Source of the DNA: Gammaproteobacteria bacterium
Lineage (GTDB): Bacteria; Pseudomonadota; Gammaproteobacteria; Pseudomonadales; Pseudohongiellaceae
Direction of reading: 5' to 3'
NCBI GenBank assembly: GCA_018661465.1
Contig: JABJIC010000030.1
Span: 186,001-250,000 of the forward strand
Length of the DNA stretch: 64,000 nucleotides
Of the stretch, positions 49,358 through 58,973 are shown piece after piece; positions within the stretch are counted from its first letter, which is position 1, and every line of letters starts with the position of its first letter. The notes below the pieces were generated by a model, which was not told the DNA's origin, did no database searches, and saw only the letters and a program-made list of their open reading frames with translations. Made by a program: the position numbers and the translations under genes.

Positions 49358-50437
49358 TTATTGCGCCGCCGGTGGCTCGCAATCCACGCAGGCACCGATT
49401 GCTACGGTGACCGCTTGGCTCTTCGTTCCCAACCAGGGTGGAATTATGGCGCCGAAACCGCCCGCCGGACCGCCAGCGGCAACCAACAGAAGGTGATCCG
49501 GGCTAGGTAATGCACAATACTCGGTATCGCCTTTATCGCGAATTACCGAACCCTTGCCTACGGTTGACCATTCCGAACGCTTTATGCGGGCTTTTTCAAA
49601 TAGGTAGTTTGCTATTTCAGTTCTCCCCCAGCCAGCCGCTCGCATGTGTTCCCGATGTTGGGCCGGCATAACAACTACATAGTTTCCCGACCAGATTGAG
49701 TAGTTGCGCATATTGGCACGCATTTCGGCAGCGTAGGTATCCAGAATTTCCTCGGGCTTGGTGGTCCATTCATTCATAATCTGTCTGGGAGCACAGGCCG
49801 CAAGCACCGTTACCGCCGAGGCTTCCTTTGGTATATCCCGAGACTCAGCCAAGGAAGGCCAGTTACTATTCTCCTCGTCCTCAGCAATGCAGTAACTTAT
49901 CTTGCCGGGATGGCCGAGGGTAGACCGATCAATAGCGCCAGGACTCACTTGTAATATATTTATTAGGGCAAGGCGAATGGCTCTGCCAATAACGGAGGTC
50001 GCGCGGTCTGAGCTACCCAATACATTGAAGTCGCTGCGGGTACCAATCTCTTGCCTGATAGGGCCGTTCAGAATTACCAGAATTGCGCAGCCGCCAGTGC
50101 TAGCCGTTGTTCCGTGTAATAGAAATTCGTCTTTTAGCATGGCCATCCAGGCGGAGACCACAGCGGGGAAGTGCATCGGTAGACAGCCTGCCATAACGGC
50201 GTTTATCGCCAGCTTCTCAGCATCGATTGTTCGCTCACGCACCGGCTCTATACCGATAATCTCATTAGGCGGCATGAGCACCCAATCTAGACAGGCTTGC
50301 ACCGCTTCTGGAGTTGGCGGGACGATAGGAAATCCGTCGGTCCAGCCCCTGCTATGATAGAACTCCTGCACATCGTCAGAATCATCTATATCGAAATATT
50401 GGGAATTTAATGCAATAGACATTGTGCTGCTGTCCAA
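49358..50437 (-). CDS. conserved protein with GWTDGFPIVPPT motif, probable partner of the UGSC selenoprotein
   Basis: 359 aa; same strand, ~70 nt upstream of the UGSC gene; Cys-rich C-terminus GACVDCEPPAAQ. Confidence 0.75.
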   Translation of the reverse strand: MDSSTMSIALNSQYFDIDDSDDVQEFYHSRGWTDGFPIVPPTPEAVQACLDWVLMPPNEIIGIEPVRERTIDAEKLAINAVMAGCLPMHFPAVVSAWMAMLKDEFLLHGTTASTGGCAILVILNGPIRQEIGTRSDFNVLGSSDRATSVIGRAIRLALINILQVSPGAIDRSTLGHPGKISYCIAEDEENSNWPSLAESRDIPKEASAVTVLAACAPRQIMNEWTTKPEEILDTYAAEMRANMRNYSIWSGNYVVVMPAQHREHMRAAGWGRTEIANYLFEKARIKRSEWSTVGKGSVIRDKGDTEYCALPSPDHLLLVAAGGPAGGFGAIIPPWLGTKSQAVTVAIGACVDCEPPAAQ

Positions 50438-50576
50438 CTGAAAGATTAGCTAACAATTCTATCAAAAATCGTTAGGCTCTTTTTGCGAAAGGGGATAGTA
50501 AGTCGAAGGAGCCAGAGCGTCGGTTGATGTTCCGACATTTTGACTCCTAACTACGAACTCTAACTACAAATCCTCA

Positions 50577-50942
50577 CTACTGTCTGGTACCAGAGACACC
50601 AAAATCGCCGAAGTCGCTGGAAAAATCTCCTGACAGGGAGTCGCCGTCGACAGAGCCGCTGAACTCCAGACTTAAGGCCTGACCACCGGCATCGATGTCT
50701 ACGGCAAAGCTGATGTCATTACCATCGAACATAATTCCTTCTATGTTCTGATTACCCTGATCGCTTCCCATTATCCCGGTTCCATCGGCGGCAAGAGTCC
50801 AGGTTCCGCCTTGTTCGCCTACAGGGGTGTTGATGCTCACATCCCAGATTCCTACTCCTGGTGGGGCCGAGGGTGTCGAGGAACACGCGGCTAGAAGAAC
50901 CAGAGCTGCTAAGAACCAGGTTCTTTTGATCAATTTTGACAT
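50577..50942 (-). CDS. small lipoprotein, hypothetical
   Basis: Lipobox LLAACSS; 121 aa. Confidence 0.75.
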   Translation of the reverse strand: MSKLIKRTWFLAALVLLAACSSTPSAPPGVGIWDVSINTPVGEQGGTWTLAADGTGIMGSDQGNQNIEGIMFDGNDISFAVDIDAGGQALSLEFSGSVDGDSLSGDFSSDFGDFGVSGTRQ

Positions 50943-51118
50943 AATAAGTCTCCTTAAACTAAGAGTGTGTGTTTCTGAAACTAATGCTTAACCCGTCCAC
51001 ATACTACACTTTCATTGAGCAAAGGGTAACAGAGGCGGCCCAATTCGCAGAAGTGGAATAAATCATCGTTTGACCACAGTAACTTGCAAAATGAAAGTCA
51101 GTGAATTAGGCTTTCCCT

Positions 51119-51481
51119 ATGAATAAAAAGCTTTCACGCTCTCTCTCCGAACGGAGTCCTTGTCCTGTTTCTACAACACTGGATCTGGTTGGTGACAAAT
51201 GGACGCTGCTAATAATTCGAGATATCGGATTCTTTGGTCGTCATCGGAATAAAGATTTTCAGCAGGGGGTAGAAAATATCCCGAGTAATATACTAGCCAG
51301 TCGATTGAAAATGTTGCTGGATAAGAAGTTGATCTATAGAACTCCTTATCAAAATAACCCAGTTAGATACGAATATTTTCTCACGGAAGCAGGTGAAGGT
51401 CTTTTGCCAGTCATAAAGGCTATGGCAAATTGGGGCAGAGACAATGTCGCTGGAACCTATATGCCTCGCAGACTTCAGTGA
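51119..51481 (+). CDS. HxlR family winged-helix transcriptional regulator
   Basis: SPCPVSTTLDLVGDKWTLLIIRDIGFFGRHRNKDFQQGVENIPSNILASRLKMLLDKKLI. Confidence 0.93.
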   Translation: MNKKLSRSLSERSPCPVSTTLDLVGDKWTLLIIRDIGFFGRHRNKDFQQGVENIPSNILASRLKMLLDKKLIYRTPYQNNPVRYEYFLTEAGEGLLPVIKAMANWGRDNVAGTYMPRRLQ

Positions 51482-51586
51482 GCTTTGTCTGGGTTATGGC
51501 GTGCATTTCTAGCAACTTGGATTATGAAAGTGACAGGTTTAGCTTCGGGCCAGAAATTTTGAATTTGAAATCTAGTCATAGTAGGA

Positions 51587-52372
51587 ATGGTAATGGTTGA
51601 TATATCAACAGCAGATACGGCATCTAACATCGGCGAAAATATTTTCAAATCACCTTCGCGCCGTAGAATGCGGAAAGTATTGGATATTATAGGTTGGCCT
51701 GTTGTAGTTCTGCTTCTTTTTGTAGGCCTCAGTTCTCTGTTTGGTCGAGTAGAATTTATGAATGAGGCATTCTCACAACAAGTCGCCAACCCAGAAGAAG
51801 GAATTGGCGAATTTGGTATTCGCTACATTCAGCACTATTTTATGGCTGGAATTCATTTGGTCTTTGGGTTTGTTGTCTATGTCTGTGCTCCTTTTCAGTT
51901 TATGACAAGCATCCGCAAACGGTTTATTGGTTTTCATCGCTGGACTGGCAGAGCATGGATGGTTAGTGGTGCGATAGCAGGTTTCACCGGGGCATTTTTT
52001 GGAATTGTCTGGCCGTTTACAGGCCATCAGGGGTTTGGGTTAGTGCAAACCGCTATCAACGCTATTATTGGGCCTTTCACACTTTATTGCTTGTACAGGG
52101 CTTACAGCAATATTCGAGCGCGTAACTTTGGCGCTCACAGAGAATGGATGATTCGTACTTTTGCGGTGATGTTGGGAGTGGCTACACAGCGGGTATTGAT
52201 GATAGTTCTCATCCCGCTAACAGGGTTGCCTTATGAAATTATGTTTGCGAGTTGTATGGTTCTTGGTATGGCAATCAATATCCCAGTAGCTGAATATTGG
52301 ATCAGATTGACCAGAACGCCCGGCAACGGCAATCAGCATTGGAAATTCATGGATGGGAAATTGGCTGCCTAA
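51587..52372 (+). CDS. multi-pass membrane protein, DUF2306-like
   Basis: HLVFGFVVYVCAPFQFMTSIRKRFIGFHRWTGRAWMVSGAIAG; RNFGAHREWMIRTFAVMLGVATQR. Confidence 0.8.
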   Translation: MVMVDISTADTASNIGENIFKSPSRRRMRKVLDIIGWPVVVLLLFVGLSSLFGRVEFMNEAFSQQVANPEEGIGEFGIRYIQHYFMAGIHLVFGFVVYVCAPFQFMTSIRKRFIGFHRWTGRAWMVSGAIAGFTGAFFGIVWPFTGHQGFGLVQTAINAIIGPFTLYCLYRAYSNIRARNFGAHREWMIRTFAVMLGVATQRVLMIVLIPLTGLPYEIMFASCMVLGMAINIPVAEYWIRLTRTPGNGNQHWKFMDGKLAA

Positions 52373-52497
52373 ATGGTGGTGCCCATGTGAAAGGTTAAGA
52401 GAGCCACAATTTCACTACCAACAATAAGACAGTTACATTGACGAAAGAAATTTAAGACAACAAATATACTTCAAAGAGTATGGGAGATAATAGGTAA

Positions 52498-54660
52498 ATG
52501 ATAGAGAAAGTACTGCGGCGGTTTTTGAGCGTTAGTTTGTTAGCAGTCTGTTTGATATCCAGCGCAATGGCGCAACAGGATGTACAGCAAGAGACTGATG
52601 AGAATTCAAATGTCACCTATTCGGCAAATTATTTTGCTGAATTCAATCCTTTAACAGTTAATGACATGTTGGATCGAGTGCCGGGCATAGATTTGATCCT
52701 GGAACAAGGATTCAACTCTTCCAGCTTTGGTGGTGGTAATCGCGGACTGGGATCCAGCGCTCAAATTCTAATCGATGGCAAACGCCTTGCCGGCAAAGCC
52801 AACGAGGCAAGAAGTCAGCTCGATAGAATCTCTGCAGACCAGGTGGAATCCATCGAAATTGTTCGTGGTACCTCAAGCGATCTTGATGTGCAAAACAGCG
52901 GGCAACTGGTAAATATAATTTTGCGCAGTGCGCAGACACGATCGAGCTTGACCACGGAGCTCAATGCAACCCACTTCTTCGATGGTGAAATTGAACCAGG
53001 CGGCTCTATTGCCTGGACAGGTCAAAGCGGACGCCTGAGTTATTTAGTAAGTGGTGGACTAAGAACCGGCTATCGTCATACAGAGAATATTGAAACCAGC
53101 TTTAATGGAGACCTTTCTCCAAATGATACACGCGATGAGGATCGCTACTCTGATCAACAAACCTATTCCTTTAATAGCAATCTTGCCTATGCTTTGAGTA
53201 ACGGTGACAGGATTGCATTTAACTTGCTCTACAATGACAGCGACCCACCTCAAAGTCTGTTTCGTACTACCACAGATTTTAACGCGGCGACTCCGATAGT
53301 TAGCTATGTAAGGGAGTCCACTTCTGCCACATCGGAAGATTGGGAATTCGGTGGTGACTACGAACATGGCTTTGAAAATGGCAATAGATTCAAATTTCTT
53401 TTCATCGTCAATGAGAAAGAACGCACGGCAACTCGGGAGAGATATGCCTCCACTTTGTTAGGAGGAACTGAATCAAAAAATTTGTTTCTAGATACTACAA
53501 GCCGCAATCAGGAAAAAATTGGGCGAGGATCATACACCCTAAATTTGTCTGCCAGCCAAGGGCTCGAAGTGGGCTTGGAAGCAGCGCAGACCACTCAAGA
53601 TTCAGGATTGCGATTGGGATTGCCTAGCGGTGGGGAAGGTTCGCCAAATTTTGGTGGCCTCTCCCCAATTCCATTTCCTAATGCATTTTCAACTGTTGAG
53701 GAAGTTCGCTACGAACCCTTTGCTATTCATAACTGGCAGATCAATGAGCGTATGTCCCTGGAAAGTTCATTGGTAGCAGAATACTCGGAGATCGAACAAA
53801 AGGGTGATGTGAATAACAAGCGCGATTTCGACTTCATAAAGCCAAAGTTGGATTATCGTTTCGATGTGAGTACCTCTGTGCAATTTAATGCAAGCTTGGA
53901 AAAAGTTGTGTCGCAGCTTAGCTTTGCGGACTTCTCGAGGGCAACCAATGACAGTGATGATGATCAAGACACAATAGCCGGTAATCCTGAACTGGTGCCG
54001 GAAGAGAGCTTAAGGCTGGAGGCCGGCGTGGACCTTAGGCTGCCAAATGATGGAGGGGCGATAAATTTGCGAGCCTTCTATTATGATTTTGACAACAAAA
54101 TCGGCAGAGTCGATGCATCAACTGTTATTACCGATCCTCAGTCAACCAATGGCAATGTCGGTCCTGCAAAGTCTTACGGCTTAGCAAGTAATCTCAGTTT
54201 GCGCCTGGGATTCCTGGGTATGCCAACAGCATTGCTAACTGCTGCGCTGACAGTGCAGGAATCCAGTATTAAGAACGATCTTTTCCCAACGGAAAATGAC
54301 TTGCGTTTTCCTCCTTATGATCGAGGAGGTTTCCGTATAGGATTTCGCCAAGATGTCTCGGCATTGGCTCTTAGCTATGGTCTTAACTACAACTCAAGAA
54401 TTAACGGCAACCGTACCTTGCACGACATTAATAATCGCGCTGAATTGGTGTTTCCAAGCAACCTGAGTGTTTTTGTTGAGAGAGTTTGGTTTGGTGGACT
54501 AAGCTATAGATTCGAAGGTCGTAACCTCGAAGATTTTGAAGGCTGTGGTGAGCGGCGTCGATTCAATGGATATCTTCGTGATGGGATATTACAGGAGATT
54601 GAATTTCCTTGTTCCAGAAGTGGAATGCAATTTGTGCTCAAAATCAGAGGTACATTTTGA
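52498..54660 (+). CDS. TonB-dependent receptor
   Basis: Plug domain NVTYSANYFAEFNPLTVNDMLDRVPGIDL...ILIDGKRLAGKANEARSQLDRISADQVESIEIVRGTSSDLD; barrel ending in F. Confidence 0.9.
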   Translation: MIEKVLRRFLSVSLLAVCLISSAMAQQDVQQETDENSNVTYSANYFAEFNPLTVNDMLDRVPGIDLILEQGFNSSSFGGGNRGLGSSAQILIDGKRLAGKANEARSQLDRISADQVESIEIVRGTSSDLDVQNSGQLVNIILRSAQTRSSLTTELNATHFFDGEIEPGGSIAWTGQSGRLSYLVSGGLRTGYRHTENIETSFNGDLSPNDTRDEDRYSDQQTYSFNSNLAYALSNGDRIAFNLLYNDSDPPQSLFRTTTDFNAATPIVSYVRESTSATSEDWEFGGDYEHGFENGNRFKFLFIVNEKERTATRERYASTLLGGTESKNLFLDTTSRNQEKIGRGSYTLNLSASQGLEVGLEAAQTTQDSGLRLGLPSGGEGSPNFGGLSPIPFPNAFSTVEEVRYEPFAIHNWQINERMSLESSLVAEYSEIEQKGDVNNKRDFDFIKPKLDYRFDVSTSVQFNASLEKVVSQLSFADFSRATNDSDDDQDTIAGNPELVPEESLRLEAGVDLRLPNDGGAINLRAFYYDFDNKIGRVDASTVITDPQSTNGNVGPAKSYGLASNLSLRLGFLGMPTALLTAALTVQESSIKNDLFPTENDLRFPPYDRGGFRIGFRQDVSALALSYGLNYNSRINGNRTLHDINNRAELVFPSNLSVFVERVWFGGLSYRFEGRNLEDFEGCGERRRFNGYLRDGILQEIEFPCSRSGMQFVLKIRGTF

Positions 54661-54749
54661 TGTGTACCGGGCTGGGTTAACGAGATCTCCAGTATTTTTG
54701 GGAGAGTTTCGAGAAATAGTAATCGACTGATCAAAAAGAGGAATAAGGG

Positions 54750-55514
54750 ATGAAACCTGTTTGTATGGTTATTGGAGCAGGTGCCGGTATTGGTGGCACC
54801 GTAGGCAAGCGATTCGCGCAGGAAAATTATCATTCTGTACTGTGCCGGCGAAGCGATAAAGAAGGCCTTGAAAAACTGGTTTCTCAAATACAGGACAACG
54901 GTGACGATGCGTCCGGGTTTCTTCTTAATGCGGTTGAAGAAGATAGTATTGAAGAGCGTATTGCAGCTGTAGAATCAGATATTGGCCCTATCGAAGTACT
55001 GGTATTTAATCTTGGTGCTCAGATTGGCAATCGCTCCCTCGAAGATACCTCAGCCAAGGTGTTTGAACTGGGCTGGAGAATGGCAACGCTTGCTCTTTTT
55101 CGAACAGCATCCGCACTATTGCCACTAATGGAAAAACGGGGTGGAGGTACTATGCTGGTTACATCATCCACCGCTGCTGTCCGAGGAAATGCTTTTCAAC
55201 ATTCCCATGCCGCTGCAATGGGCGGCCGACGTATGCTCTGCCAATCATTAAGTGCGGAATATGCAAGTAAAGGTGTTCATGTGGCGCACATCGTTATAGA
55301 TGGCTCTGTTGATGCACCTGATACACTGGGTAAAATGTTGGGTGCTGAAAAATTTCAGCAACTAAGAGAAGAAAAAGGAATGGGGCAGGATGGCTTGATG
55401 CTGCCAGAGAAAATTGCAGAGACATATTTACACCTTCATCGGCAACATCGTTCCGTATGGACTCACGAATTAGACTTGCGTTCATTTTCAGACTTGGCCT
55501 GGTGGAATCACTAG
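54750..55514 (+). CDS. SDR family oxidoreductase
   Basis: VIGAGAGIGGTVGKRFAQENYHSVLCRRS; 254 aa. Confidence 0.85.
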   Translation: MKPVCMVIGAGAGIGGTVGKRFAQENYHSVLCRRSDKEGLEKLVSQIQDNGDDASGFLLNAVEEDSIEERIAAVESDIGPIEVLVFNLGAQIGNRSLEDTSAKVFELGWRMATLALFRTASALLPLMEKRGGGTMLVTSSTAAVRGNAFQHSHAAAMGGRRMLCQSLSAEYASKGVHVAHIVIDGSVDAPDTLGKMLGAEKFQQLREEKGMGQDGLMLPEKIAETYLHLHRQHRSVWTHELDLRSFSDLAWWNH

Positions 55515-55599
55515 GTGGAATCTAACAATAGTGGTAATACTTTTGCTAACTTTGTCGCCGTTTGTTTTCTAAGCTTCTATTTATGAATACCAAATTTCT

Positions 55600-56232
55600 A
55601 TGAATGATCCAGACATTACTCTTTGGGGAGCAGGCACTAGTCGCACAATACGGCCAATTTGGATTGCTGAAGAGCTTGGTCTGAGTTATACATTGAAGCC
55701 GATAGGGCCGAGAACCGGGGAAACTCAAACTGAGAGCTATACTCAAATTAATCCCAAGCAGAAAATCCCTGCTCTTGAAGATGGTGAATTGCTACTTTCG
55801 GAAAGTGTGGCTATATGTTGTTATTTGGTAAATCGATATGGCTCGTCGGCCACGATAGCTCCACCTGCTTCTGTTGAAGAACAAGCGAAGCTAGATGAAT
55901 GGCTCAGTTTTATTTATGGCGAGCTTGACGAAACCAGTCTTTATGTCTTGAGACGTCACGAAGCTCTGGCGTCCATCTACGGCGAGGCTCCTGGTGCTAT
56001 TGAGGCAGCAAGAGCATATTTTCGGAAACAGGTTGCTGTTGCTGATAAGCATTTGCGAGACAATCAGTTTCTTGTGAATAACAAATTTGGTGTTTCCGAT
56101 GTTTTTCTGACTACCTGCCTTGGCTGGGCAGTGTCATGCGGCATCGATTTGACAGGCAATTTAGAGAGCTATCAGAAGCGGATGACTGATAGATCTGCGT
56201 ATCAGGCAGCAAAAGCACAAAACACGAAGTAG
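55600..56232 (+). CDS. glutathione S-transferase family protein
   Basis: ITLWGAGTSRTIRPIWIAEELGLSYTLKPIG...NPKQKIPALEDGELLLSESVAICCYLVNRYG. Confidence 0.93.
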   Translation: MNDPDITLWGAGTSRTIRPIWIAEELGLSYTLKPIGPRTGETQTESYTQINPKQKIPALEDGELLLSESVAICCYLVNRYGSSATIAPPASVEEQAKLDEWLSFIYGELDETSLYVLRRHEALASIYGEAPGAIEAARAYFRKQVAVADKHLRDNQFLVNNKFGVSDVFLTTCLGWAVSCGIDLTGNLESYQKRMTDRSAYQAAKAQNTK

Positions 56233-56255
56233 TCTGTAGCAAAAAGGCAAAAACA

Positions 56256-57455
56256 ATGGGACCTTTACACGGAATAAAAGTTTTGGATTTGACCAGTATG
56301 GTTTCAGGTCCGGTCGCGGCAATGATGCTGGGCGATCAGGGCGCAGACGTTATAAAAGTCGAGCCAACTCATGGTGAACAATTGCGGCACACGGGTGAGC
56401 AGCACAACGAGATAGCGCCGACGTTCTACTCTTGCAATCGCAACAAGAAATCTCTGGCACTCGACCTTAAGAGCGATGCTGGAAAGGAAGTGCTTTGGAA
56501 ACTCATAGATGATGCCGATGTACTGCTGCAAAATTTTCGACCGGGTGCTATCGAGCGAATGGGTTTTGCTGAGGAAAAAGTGAGGAAGCGCAACTCAGGT
56601 ATTATCTTTGTCTCTATAAGCGGATTTGGGGAGAAAGGTCCTTACGCTCACAAACGGGTTTATGACCCGATTGTGCAGGGTCTTTCGGGAGCCACCGACA
56701 TACAGATGAATCGGGATACAGGAAGGCCCGGCATGTTCCGAATAATTATCGCCGACAAAATTTCTGCCCTAACAGCAGCCCAGGCGATTTCGAGTGCGTT
56801 GTTTCATCGAGAGAGGTCTGGAAACAGAGAGGGCCAGCACATTAAGTTGTCTATGTTGGATGCCTCAATCGCCTTTTTCTGGCCTGAGGGTATGAGCGGT
56901 TTAACCTTCGCCGAGAAGGAAGAGAACCATAAGAAGTCATTCTCATCCATCGATCTGGTATATGAGAGCAATGATGGTTATATCACCCTCAGCACAATTT
57001 CAAATAAAGAATGGGAAGGCTTATGTGTTGCTCTAGATCGAAAGGAGCTTATCAATGACGAGCGTTTCGCCACAGCCATAGCCCGCAGGCGGAATGTCGC
57101 GGAAAGACGAGAGATAGTGGGCGAAGAAATTTCAAAACGACCTACAAAAGAATTACTGGAAACTCTGGATGTCCATGACGTGCCGTGCGCTCCCTTGCTA
57201 AGCCGGCAAGAGATTTTGGATCACCCTCAGATAGTGGAGGGTGGAACAATCTGTCGGGAGGTAGTAGAAGGATTTGGGGAGGTGCGTCAACCGATCCCTG
57301 CTGCGCAATTTCAATTGACAGAAAGCTCTCTGCGAATGCCTGCCCCTAAACTGGGACAGCATAGTCTGGAGATACTAGCTAACCTTGGATATAGCGAAAC
57401 TGAACGCGATGAGCTAGTTGACAAGAACATCGTTCGTCAGGCGCAGGCGAGCTAG
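56256..57455 (+). CDS. CaiB/BaiF family CoA-transferase
   Basis: GIKVLDLTSMVSGPVAAMMLGDQGADVIKVEP...NFRPGAIERMGF...FVSISGFGEKGPYA. Confidence 0.95.
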   Translation: MGPLHGIKVLDLTSMVSGPVAAMMLGDQGADVIKVEPTHGEQLRHTGEQHNEIAPTFYSCNRNKKSLALDLKSDAGKEVLWKLIDDADVLLQNFRPGAIERMGFAEEKVRKRNSGIIFVSISGFGEKGPYAHKRVYDPIVQGLSGATDIQMNRDTGRPGMFRIIIADKISALTAAQAISSALFHRERSGNREGQHIKLSMLDASIAFFWPEGMSGLTFAEKEENHKKSFSSIDLVYESNDGYITLSTISNKEWEGLCVALDRKELINDERFATAIARRRNVAERREIVGEEISKRPTKELLETLDVHDVPCAPLLSRQEILDHPQIVEGGTICREVVEGFGEVRQPIPAAQFQLTESSLRMPAPKLGQHSLEILANLGYSETERDELVDKNIVRQAQAS

Positions 57456-57483
57456 GTGAAGAATTAGAGAGAAGAATTAAAGC

Positions 57484-57526
57484 GGACATAATTATTTGCT
57501 ATTTGAAATAAATCTGTCCCTTTTTA
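57484..57526 (+). terminator. AT-rich hairpin plus T tract (GGACA...TGTCC, CTTTTT)
   Basis: Imperfect ~14-bp stem then CTTTTTAATTCCCTTTT, just after the CoA-transferase gene. Confidence 0.55.
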
Positions 57527-57599
57527 ATTCCCTTTTCTAAATCGAGAGTGTACAAACAAATAGTAGATCTATCCTTATTTACTCTGCGGAGAGAGAGTT

Positions 57600-58646
57600 A
57601 TGAATTTTCAGCTTGTTCAAGGCGCATCCAATAGTTTCAATAAACTATCGCTATTATGCGTGATACTAGCTACTAGCCTGGTGTCTTCGCTGGTCACAGC
57701 AGAAGATGCAGACTGGACCCCTCCCCGAACCATCTTTGGCGTACCGGATCTGCAGGGGTATTGGACCAATATGTCGCAAACGCCATTCGAGCGACCGGTG
57801 GCTCTGGGAACGCAGAGCAGCTACACCGAAGAAGAAGCCGCGAAGATGGAAGCCCAGATAGCCCTGCTGGACACTTTGCGCTTCTTGCCGAGTGATCCCG
57901 ATCGTGGGGCACCTCCGGCGGGTGAATTTGACGAATTAGGCACGGATCTCGCCTTCATCCCAGAATTGGGGGGCAAGGTTGCCGAATTTTATGGGGAATA
58001 CCGTACTTCCTTGATCATCGATCCACCCGATGGGCGCTTGCCGCTACGTGAAGACAGCGTGGATATTTATGATGAATGGCGCGCCGCAGGCTTTGGTGAT
58101 TACGATGGCCCCGAAATTCGACCCGTAAGTGAGCGTTGCGTGCTGACAGGAGCGCCTCTCCCGCAAATGCTTCGACTGCAGGGTGATAATTTTCAGATTG
58201 TTCAGACTAATGAATATGTGGTGATACTCAACGAATATGGCTATGAGACGCGTATTATTCGTTTAAATAGCAAACATCCCCTTAATGGTTTTAATAAATG
58301 GATGGGAGATTCAATCGGCCACTTCGAAGGCGATACCTTGGTGGTTCATACGAAAAATTTCAGACCAGAACAATCCATGGCTTGGGGCGACTTATATCCT
58401 TATCTGAAATCATCGGATCAGCTCGAGGTTACCGAACGCTTCACTATGATGTCCGGGAGTGGCTTGAAGTACAGCTATGTGGCTTCCGATCCAGAAATCT
58501 ATACTCAGTCTTTCACCGTGGAAACTCCATTTGAGCGATTGCCTGAAGGTCAGCGCTTCTATGAGTTTGCTTGCCACGAAGGTAACTATTCGATGAAAAA
58601 CATCATGTCCGGTGCTAGACGACAGGAATTGGACAAGCAGGATTAA
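57600..58646 (+). CDS. exported protein of the 'PDLQGxW...YACHEGNY' family, member 4
   Basis: RTIFGVPDLQGYWTN, WMGDSIGHFEGDTLVVHTKNF, FYEFACHEGNYSMKNIMSGARRQE. Confidence 0.85.
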   Translation: MNFQLVQGASNSFNKLSLLCVILATSLVSSLVTAEDADWTPPRTIFGVPDLQGYWTNMSQTPFERPVALGTQSSYTEEEAAKMEAQIALLDTLRFLPSDPDRGAPPAGEFDELGTDLAFIPELGGKVAEFYGEYRTSLIIDPPDGRLPLREDSVDIYDEWRAAGFGDYDGPEIRPVSERCVLTGAPLPQMLRLQGDNFQIVQTNEYVVILNEYGYETRIIRLNSKHPLNGFNKWMGDSIGHFEGDTLVVHTKNFRPEQSMAWGDLYPYLKSSDQLEVTERFTMMSGSGLKYSYVASDPEIYTQSFTVETPFERLPEGQRFYEFACHEGNYSMKNIMSGARRQELDKQD

Positions 58647-58973
58647 CTTATCTGGTTCTTTTGTCAGAGGAGTGGCGTCAATATACTTGCCAGCTACGTT
58701 GGCATGGGCTCGCGCGTTTACAGCGTTGGTAGTAGAAATTAGTCGACAGTCTTATGGGGTGTGCTGGCATTAATCGCATGTGAGATTGTGTATGTCGATG
58801 GTTTCTTATCGGCTGTCATTCTTACAGCCAATGCTTCATGCTAAGCTCAATTCAATGTTCTAATCTCGGTGTAAATCGTTAGTTCAATTTCCTAACACTG
58901 TTTAGCGGGATTGAACCTTGGATGCTGCGATTGTTAAACCTCTCGATCCTTCAAATTACAGGCGATGCTGTTC

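Noticed and set aside
49902-50357. 151-aa plus-strand ORF
   Set aside because: Antisense to the GWTDG protein; no recognisable motifs.
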